NCBI RefSeq assembly: GCF_001660815.1
Contig: NZ_LYMI01000009.1
Location: 115,589-179,588 of the forward strand
Length of the DNA stretch: 64,000 nucleotides
From: Xanthomonas nasturtii
Lineage (GTDB): Bacteria > Pseudomonadota > Gammaproteobacteria > Xanthomonadales > Xanthomonadaceae
Reading direction: 5' to 3'
In this document: positions 58,832 to 64,000 of the stretch, piece by piece
Layout: each line of letters starts with the position of its first letter
How positions within the stretch are numbered: position 1 is the first letter of the stretch
The notes under the pieces: model-generated
Databases searched by the model: none
The model's input: the letters and a program-made list of their open reading frames with translations, nothing else
Told to the model about the DNA's origin: nothing
Translations under genes and position numbers: made by a program

Positions 58832-58865
58832 GTGCGGAGTCAGCAGCATGCTGCTGAATCCGCAC
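58832..58865. repeat. 34-base near-perfect palindrome
   Basis: GTGCGGAGTCAGCAGCA is followed directly by its complement TGCTGCTGAATCCGCAC with a single mismatch and no loop. It sits right behind the hairpin at 58797-58826, in the spacer before the ferredoxin gene. A loopless palindrome is a good candidate for a dimeric protein-binding site or a REP-like unit. I see no second copy in this window. Confidence 0.6.
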
Positions 58866-59020
58866 ATCAGCGGAGCCGGCCGTGTCAGGCCGGTCTCCGA
58901 CAGCGCCCACGGCGTTGCTCCTGTGTTGATCCGCGCCATGTGCGTCCGCCTGCAGCAGTACGTTGCGTTCCAGCGCCTGCAGTTGAATCGCGCTGCTTCG
59001 CATTGCATGGTGTTGTCGAT

Positions 59021-59305
59021 ATGTCGCTGAAAATCAACGAGCTCTGCGTCAACTGCGACGTCTGCGAGCCGGCGTGCCCGAATCAGGCCATCTCGATGGG
59101 CGAAACCATCTACGTCATCGACCCGGCACGTTGCACCGAGTGCGTGGGCCATTTCGACGAAGCGCAATGCGTGGTGGTGTGCCCGGTCGAATGCATCGAC
59201 CCGGATCCGGCCATTCCGGAAACCCATGATCAATTGCTGGCCAAGCTCCTGCAGCTGCAGCGCGATCACCCTGAACTGTACGAACAGGAGCCTCCCGCCC
59301 CGTGA
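59021..59305 (+). CDS. YfhL-type 2[4Fe-4S] ferredoxin
   Basis: A 94-residue dicluster ferredoxin. The first cluster motif is CVNCDVCEPACP. The second is the expanded CTECVGHFDEAQC with VVVCP, whose eight-residue insertion and C-terminal helix define the YfhL/Allochromatium-type group. These have very low potentials and take part in redox reactions that are not fully defined. Its stop overlaps the ggt GTG start by four bases. Beside coaD-linked genes this order is common in xanthomonads. Confidence 0.94.
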   Translation: MSLKINELCVNCDVCEPACPNQAISMGETIYVIDPARCTECVGHFDEAQCVVVCPVECIDPDPAIPETHDQLLAKLLQLQRDHPELYEQEPPAP

Positions 59306-61080
59306 GCACTTTGTCCCGACGTTTTTCTTCGCGCGGCCTGTTGTTGCTGGCCTTGGTGCTGGCACCGCCTGCCTGGTCTGCCGACGGCGCCAAGCCGGCA
59401 GCGGCCAGCACCGCACCGGTTGCCGCGCATCCGCCTGGCGCGGCGATCGCCAGTGGCCATGCGCTGGCCACCGATGCCGGCCTGCAGATCCTGCGCGAGG
59501 GCGGCAATGCGTTCGATGCCGCGGTTGCGGTGTCGTCCACGCTGGCGGTGGTCGAGCCGATCAGCTCGGGGCTGGGTGGTGGCGGTTTCTTCCTGTTGCA
59601 CGACGCCAAGACCGGCAAGGACGTGATGCTGGACGCGCGCGAAACCGCGCCCGAGTCGGCCACCGAAGCGCAGTTCCTCGACAAGAAAGGCGAGCTGGAC
59701 CGTGACCGCTCGGTCAACGGCGCGTGGTCGGCGGGCATCCCGGGCCTGCCTGCGGCGCTGGTGGAGCTGGCGGCCAGGCACGGCCGGCTGCCGCTGAAGC
59801 AGTCGCTGGCGCCATCGATCCGCATTGCGACCGAAGGTTTCCCGGTGTACGCACGCATGGCCAAAGGCTATGCCTCGCGGCGCGAAGTGATGGAGCGCTA
59901 CCCCGGCACGCGCGAGGTGTATCTGCGCGGCGGCAAACCCATTGCCGAAGGCGAGATCTTCAAGCAGCCGGAGTTGGCGCATACGCTGCAGCTGCTCGGC
60001 GACAAGGGCTTCGACGGCTTCTACAAGGGCGAGACCGCCAAGAAGCTGCTGGCCGGCGTGAAGCAGGCCGGTGGCCAGTGGAAAGCCGCCGAGCTGGCCG
60101 GGTATCGGGTCAAGGAGCGCACGCCGGTCCAGTTCGATTACCGCGGCTGGAAAATCACCACCGCGCCGCCGCCGTCCTCCGGCGGTATCGCGCTGGCCGC
60201 CATGCTGCAGATTCTGGAAGGCTGGGACCTGAATAAACTCGATGACGTGCACCGCACCCATCTGGTGGTGGAGTCGATGCGCCGCGCCTACCGCGACCGC
60301 ACCTTCTTTCTGGGTGACCCGGACTTCGTGGACGTGCCGCAGCGCGTGCTGACCAGCAAGGATTACGCACAAGGCCTGCGGGCCACCATCAACCCGGACA
60401 AGGCCACGCCCAGCGATCTGCTGTCGGGCAATCCCACCCCGTTGGAAGACGACGAAACCACGCACTTTTCCATCATCGATGGCGAAGGCAACCGCGTCGG
60501 CGCCACCCAGACCGTGAACCTGCTGTACGGCTCGGGCCTGATTCCCAAGGGCACCGGCGTGCTGCTCAACAACGAGATGGACGACTTCGCGCTCAAGCCG
60601 GGCACCCCGAATGCCTTCGGCGTGATGGGCTACGCCGCCAACGCCCCCAAGCCGGGCAAGCGCATGCTCAGTTCGATGACGCCCACCTTCATGGAATCGG
60701 CCGACAAGGCGATCGTGCTGGGCACGCCGGGCGGCAGCCGCATCATCACCATGGTGCTGCTCGGCATCCTGGGCTACGACGCCGGCCTGGATGCGCAGGC
60801 CGTCAGCGCCTTGCCGCGCTATCACCACCAGTGGCTGCCGGACGTCATCGACGCCGAAACCGACGCGTTCTCGCCGCAGACCGCCAAGGGCCTGCAGGCG
60901 ATGGGCCACGCGCTCAAGCTGCCCGGCGACAGCGCCGAAGGCGGGCGGGGCTCCAGCCACGTGTGGGGCAACCTGCAAACCGTGGAATGGGACAAGCGCA
61001 GCAATGTGCTCAGCGGCGGTAGCGACCCGCGCAACCCGGTGGGCAAGGCGCAGGTGCAGCTGGAGACAGCGCCACGCTGA
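59302..61080 (+). CDS. ggt: gamma-glutamyltransferase
   Basis: A 592-residue periplasmic Ntn-hydrolase with a GTG start overlapping the ferredoxin stop. The signal peptide is about residues 1-26 (LLLLALVLAPPAWSAD). The proenzyme features are GGNAFDAAVAVSSTLAVVEP, the self-cleavage site before Thr387 in DDETTHFS, VLLNNEMDDF, and oxyanion-hole LGTPGGSRII. It removes gamma-glutamyl groups from glutathione and similar compounds. Confidence 0.95.
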   Translation: MSTLSRRFSSRGLLLLALVLAPPAWSADGAKPAAASTAPVAAHPPGAAIASGHALATDAGLQILREGGNAFDAAVAVSSTLAVVEPISSGLGGGGFFLLHDAKTGKDVMLDARETAPESATEAQFLDKKGELDRDRSVNGAWSAGIPGLPAALVELAARHGRLPLKQSLAPSIRIATEGFPVYARMAKGYASRREVMERYPGTREVYLRGGKPIAEGEIFKQPELAHTLQLLGDKGFDGFYKGETAKKLLAGVKQAGGQWKAAELAGYRVKERTPVQFDYRGWKITTAPPPSSGGIALAAMLQILEGWDLNKLDDVHRTHLVVESMRRAYRDRTFFLGDPDFVDVPQRVLTSKDYAQGLRATINPDKATPSDLLSGNPTPLEDDETTHFSIIDGEGNRVGATQTVNLLYGSGLIPKGTGVLLNNEMDDFALKPGTPNAFGVMGYAANAPKPGKRMLSSMTPTFMESADKAIVLGTPGGSRIITMVLLGILGYDAGLDAQAVSALPRYHHQWLPDVIDAETDAFSPQTAKGLQAMGHALKLPGDSAEGGRGSSHVWGNLQTVEWDKRSNVLSGGSDPRNPVGKAQVQLETAPR

Positions 61081-61433
61081 TTGCCGGGACCGCTTGATCA
61101 GGCGCCTGGTTGCCAGCGATGGTGCCGGGCGTTTTTGTTGTCGGGTCTCGATTGTGCGGCTGTCACGCCGTTGCTGATTCGGGTGTGCCAGGCGCCATCG
61201 ATGCGGCCAAACGCTGGATGCGCGTGCCGCACACCTGCGCGGCGACGTGCCGGCGTAGCGGTGGCCGGATACACGCGTGGCTGATCGGCGCGGGTGCAGC
61301 GTTGTGTCGATAAGGCTGCGGCGCCGCGCTGGGTCGGTCGCCGTGCACGCACCGCAACCGGAATGCGGATTCACGCAGCGGCTATGTCCGGATTGGACTT
61401 GTCGCTGTCAGGCAATGCGGCCACCATCGCGGC
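61081..61433. other. spacer between ggt and the GH9 gene
   Basis: About 350 bases. I see no gene, repeat or strong hairpin. It should contain the promoter of the GH9 endoglucanase; no CRP/Clp-type TGTGA-N6-TCACA site could be made out. Confidence 0.45.
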
Positions 61434-63191
61434 ATGACACTCTTCAAAACTCTGCTCACCAGCATGGTGATTGCATCGCCCATCCTCGCCTGCGCTGCCG
61501 ATACGTCCGGCCATCAGGCTGCAGCCCCCACCAGCGCTGCCATCCACGTCAACCAGCTCGGCTATCTGCCGGGCTCGGCAAAACTCGCAGTCGTCGGGCT
61601 GCCGCAGGGCGCGGCGACTGGTTCGGGCCGTTTTACGGTCGAAGACGCGCACGGGCGCCGCGTGTTGCAGGGCACCTTGCAGCCGGCCGCACTATGGACG
61701 CCGGCCGGGCAGCAGGCGCGGGTGGCGGATTTTTCCGGCGTGCGCACGCCAGGCACCTATCGCTTGAAGATCGATGGGTTGCTGGCCTCGGATGCATTCC
61801 CGATCGACCCACATGCGTATGAGCCTGTGATCGATGCCTCGCTCAAGGCGTTCTACTTCAATCGCGCCAGCACTGCGTTGCCGGCGCAGTTTGCCGGGCG
61901 CTATGCGCGGGCGGCCGGGCATCCGGACACGCAGGTGCGCATTCATCCCTCGGCGGCATCGGCCACGCGCCCGGCCGAGAGCGTGATCAGCGCGCCCAAG
62001 GGCTGGTACGACGCCGGCGACTACAACAAATACATCGTCAACTCCGGTATCAGCACCTACACCTTGCTGGCCGCCTACGAGCAATACCCGGCGCTGTTCA
62101 AGGCCAAGCCCTTGACCATCCCCAACGATGCGCCCTGCGTGCCCGGCATCGTGCAGGAGACCTGGTGGAACCTGGAATGGATGCTGGCCATGCAGGACCC
62201 GGCCGATGGCGGCGTCTACCACAAGCTCACCGACAAGCAGTTTGACGGGTTGGTGATGCCGGACCAGGCCAAACAGCAACGCTATGTGGTGATGAAGGCC
62301 ACTGCGGCCACGCTGGATTTTGCTGCGGTGATGGCCGCGGCCAGTCGCGTGTATGCGCCGTTCGAAAAACAGTATCCGGGTGTGTCTGCGCGCATGTTGA
62401 ACGCCTCGCGGGCCGCGTGGGCATGGGCACAGCAGCATCCGGATGTGATCTATCGCCAGCCCGACGATGTGCGCACCGGCGGTTACGACGACGCGCAGGT
62501 GGACGACGAATTCGCCTGGGCGGCGGCCGAGTTGTACATCAGCACGCGCGAGGATGGGTTTTACGACGCGATGATCGCGCGCAACGTGCCGGCCAGCGTG
62601 CCGAACTGGGGCAGCGTGGGCGGATTGGCCTGGATGTCGCTGGCCGCGCAGCGCGACACACTCACCCCGCACGCCGATCGTGCCCGCATCACGCGCGAGA
62701 TCACCGGGCTGGCACAGCACCTGGCCGATGAATGGCAGTCCTCGCCATGGCGTCTGGCGATGACGGATACCGACTTCGTGTGGGGCAGTAATGCAGTCGT
62801 ACTCAACCGCGCGATGATGTTGATGCAGGGCTACCGGTTGACCCAGCAGCGGCCATTTCTGGATGCCGCGCAGTCGCAGCTGGATTACATCCTGGGGCGC
62901 AATCCGCTGGGCCTTTCGTTCGTCACCGGAGTCGGGCAGCGCACGCCGATGCATGTCCACCACCGCCCCTCCGAGGCCGACGGCATCGACGCGCCGGTGC
63001 CGGGTTGGCTGGCCGGTGGCCCGCAGCCGGGGCAGCAGGATGCCAAGGATTGCAAGGTGCCGTATCCGTCCAAGCTGCCGGCGCTGTCGTACCTGGACAA
63101 CACCTGCAGCTACGCCACCAACGAGGTGGCCATTAACTGGAATGCACCGCTGGTGTATGTGAGCGCGGCGATTGAGGTGTCGACGCGTTAG
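61434..63191 (+). CDS. GH9 endoglucanase with N-terminal immunoglobulin-like domain
   Basis: A 585-residue secreted cellulase. The signal peptide is about residues 1-21 (SMVIASPILACAA). The Ig-like CelD_N domain (IHVNQLGYLPGSAKLAVV, then FSGVRTPGTYRLKIDG) precedes the (alpha/alpha)6 catalytic domain. The acids Asp193 and Asp196 lie in GWYDAGDYNKY, and the proton donor Glu564 in YATNEVAINWNAPLVY. The conserved HVHHRPSEADG loop is also present. It cleaves beta-1,4-glucan and belongs to the plant-wall arsenal. It lacks a carbohydrate-binding module, as usual for this subgroup. A possible Cys lipobox (SPILAC) near residue 20 leaves lipid anchoring open. Confidence 0.93.
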   Translation: MTLFKTLLTSMVIASPILACAADTSGHQAAAPTSAAIHVNQLGYLPGSAKLAVVGLPQGAATGSGRFTVEDAHGRRVLQGTLQPAALWTPAGQQARVADFSGVRTPGTYRLKIDGLLASDAFPIDPHAYEPVIDASLKAFYFNRASTALPAQFAGRYARAAGHPDTQVRIHPSAASATRPAESVISAPKGWYDAGDYNKYIVNSGISTYTLLAAYEQYPALFKAKPLTIPNDAPCVPGIVQETWWNLEWMLAMQDPADGGVYHKLTDKQFDGLVMPDQAKQQRYVVMKATAATLDFAAVMAAASRVYAPFEKQYPGVSARMLNASRAAWAWAQQHPDVIYRQPDDVRTGGYDDAQVDDEFAWAAAELYISTREDGFYDAMIARNVPASVPNWGSVGGLAWMSLAAQRDTLTPHADRARITREITGLAQHLADEWQSSPWRLAMTDTDFVWGSNAVVLNRAMMLMQGYRLTQQRPFLDAAQSQLDYILGRNPLGLSFVTGVGQRTPMHVHHRPSEADGIDAPVPGWLAGGPQPGQQDAKDCKVPYPSKLPALSYLDNTCSYATNEVAINWNAPLVYVSAAIEVSTR

Positions 63192-63245
63192 GACGTGTGT
63201 TTTTCGAGGTGGTGCCTGCACCATCGTAGCGATCGCACAGCTGCA

Positions 63246-63352
63246 GCTGCTCCTTCTCCCTTCGGGAGAAGGTGGCGCGTAGCGCCGGATGAGGGGACGG
63301 CGTCGGCAGGAAGACTGACGCACCGTACCCTCACCCCAACCCCTTATCTCTT
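63246..63352. repeat. dispersed palindromic repeat, interrupted on its right side
   Basis: CCTTCTCCCTTCGGGAGAAGG, a GGATGAGGG-like block, and GTACCCTCACCCCAACCCCT form a reverse-orientation relative of the 35-kb repeats. Where those continue into a CTCTCCC hairpin, this copy changes abruptly to TATCTCTTGG at about 63353, which I take as the left boundary of the IS110 element. Confidence 0.65.
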
Positions 63353-63551
63353 GGCGATCTGCCAGATTAGGTGTCGAGAGCCGGCGTGGTCGACCGATAA
63401 CCCACAGGTCTAAACAACCGCGGGAGAGCGAGGTCGCCTCGCCGGGATCTCCTGGCAAACGCCCGAACAGTTGCTGGAGTTGGCACTCGTAACGATCAGG
63501 CTGGGCAGCCCAGGAGAGCTCTCGACCCTTCGAGCATAGCGGAGTTTTTCC
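63353..63551 (+). ncRNA. candidate bridge RNA of the IS110 element
   Basis: The ~200-base region between the inferred left IS end and the transposase ATG has no open frame of note and folds into at least two stems (listed under the element). Position and size match the bridge RNA of IS110-type elements such as IS621. I could not assign the target- and donor-binding loops by eye. Confidence 0.4.
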
Positions 63552-64000
63552 ATGGCATACGGCGTAGGTATCGATGTCAGCAAGCAGTGGTTGGATGTGC
63601 ATGTGCATGGCTGCAAAGGCGAACGGCGCTTCCCCAACACGGCGGCAGGTCTGCGCCAGCTGCGCAGCTGGCTGGGACACATGGAGCTGCACAAGGTGGT
63701 GCTGGAAGCCACGGGCGGCTACGAACTGGCAGCGCTGGATGCGCTGCATGCGGCCGGCCTGCCGGTGGCGCGTGTGAACCCTCGCCAAGCGCGTGACTTT
63801 GCCAAGGCCATCGGCCAACTGGCCAAGACCGACACCTTGGATGCGCGTGTGCTGGCGCAGATGGCGATGGTGGTATCACTCACGCCCTACCAGCCGCTGG
63901 AAGGCTGGCGCCGTCAGCTGCGCGAGTACCAGCAGCGCCGCACGCAGGTGTTGGCGACGGTGCAGCAGGAGCGCCAGCGGCTGTCTCAACTGACCGATGT
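63552..64000 (+). CDS. IS110-family transposase, N-terminal part
   Basis: The frame is open from ATG 63552 to the window edge (149 full codons), so the C-terminal serine domain is missing. The RuvC-like DEDD domain is clear: Asp in AYGVGIDVSKQWLDVHV, Glu in KVVLEATGGYELA, and the Asp pair in LAKTDTLDARVLAQM. After it comes the coiled-coil linker (REYQQRRTQVLATVQQERQR). The enzyme catalyses recombination guided by the element's own RNA. Confidence 0.92.
   Translation, partial: MAYGVGIDVSKQWLDVHVHGCKGERRFPNTAAGLRQLRSWLGHMELHKVVLEATGGYELAALDALHAAGLPVARVNPRQARDFAKAIGQLAKTDTLDARVLAQMAMVVSLTPYQPLEGWRRQLREYQQRRTQVLATVQQERQRLSQLTD

Larger units (their letters stand above)
63353..64000 (+). mobile_element. 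IS110-family insertion sequence, left part
   Basis: Begins at the break in the palindromic repeat (about 63353) and runs off the window. It consists of a ~200-base non-coding left end with several hairpins (GGAGA-gcgagg-tcg-cctcgc-cggga-TCTCC at about 63423-63451; CTGGG-cag-CCCAG at about 63500-63512) and the transposase gene. In IS110-group elements the equivalent left end encodes the structured bridge RNA that pairs donor and target DNA. The right end is not visible. Confidence 0.7.

Overview
The window is GC-rich, densely coded chromosomal DNA from a gammaproteobacterial plant pathogen, almost certainly a Xanthomonas. This is inferred from the gene neighbourhoods (dxs, the LOV-domain hybrid histidine kinase, ftsY, htpG), from the GTAG-type REP palindromes and other dispersed palindromic repeats, and from secreted plant-cell-wall enzymes (GH9, GH35, GH127) beside a TonB-dependent receptor. 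No species is assigned.

Layout. 0-1.3 kb: the tail of a DUF985 cupin and a TraB/GumN-like exported protein. 1.5-7.3 kb: a tightly overlapping six-gene operon (ketoacyl-ACP synthase III, metallo-beta-lactamase-fold hydrolase, NAD-dependent epimerase/dehydrogenase, ceramide-glucosyltransferase-like GT2, an orphan protein, a UGT-like GT1). It looks like a glycolipid or lipid-linked metabolite pathway whose product I cannot name. It converges on dxs. 9.7-22.2 kb: housekeeping and mixed genes (HNH nuclease, acyl-CoA dehydrogenase, LEA2-type lipoprotein, lipocalin, tRNA-Phe, methyltransferase, LOV kinase, yggX, mutY, ftsY).

22.3-40.98 kb: a divergent PAS-AraC regulator followed by a trans-4-hydroxy-L-proline catabolic set: 4-hydroxyproline 2-epimerase, three-subunit D-hydroxyproline dehydrogenase, pyrroline-4-hydroxy-2-carboxylate deaminase and 2-oxoglutarate-semialdehyde dehydrogenase. 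The same strand continues with an M24 prolidase-like peptidase, two DUF885 peptidases, an APC permease, an S9 dipeptidyl-peptidase-like enzyme and a GH35 enzyme. 43.8-54.4 kb holds an S53 sedolisin, a Tat-exported (alpha/alpha)6-type hydrolase, a TonB-dependent receptor and a Tat-exported GH127 beta-L-arabinofuranosidase. Together, 22-54 kb reads as a candidate locus for dismantling hydroxyproline-rich plant glycoproteins such as extensins: strip arabinose and galactose, cut Pro/Hyp peptides, import them, and burn hydroxyproline to 2-oxoglutarate.

54.9-63.2 kb: htpG, rsmD-coaD, a small lipoprotein, a YfhL-type ferredoxin overlapping ggt, and a GH9 endoglucanase. The window ends inside an IS110-family element that appears to have inserted into a dispersed palindromic repeat.

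Spacers are unusually rich in repeats: inverted ~100-bp units in two clusters (17.8 and 41.8 kb), REP pairs (10.6 and 31.1 kb), a shared hairpin (18.8 and 28.0 kb), and a triplicated ~95-bp repeat (35 kb) with relatives at 54.5 and 63.3 kb. Two small loci (DUF5694-like at 42.3-43.5 kb, hypothetical at 14.6-15.0 kb) look frameshifted.
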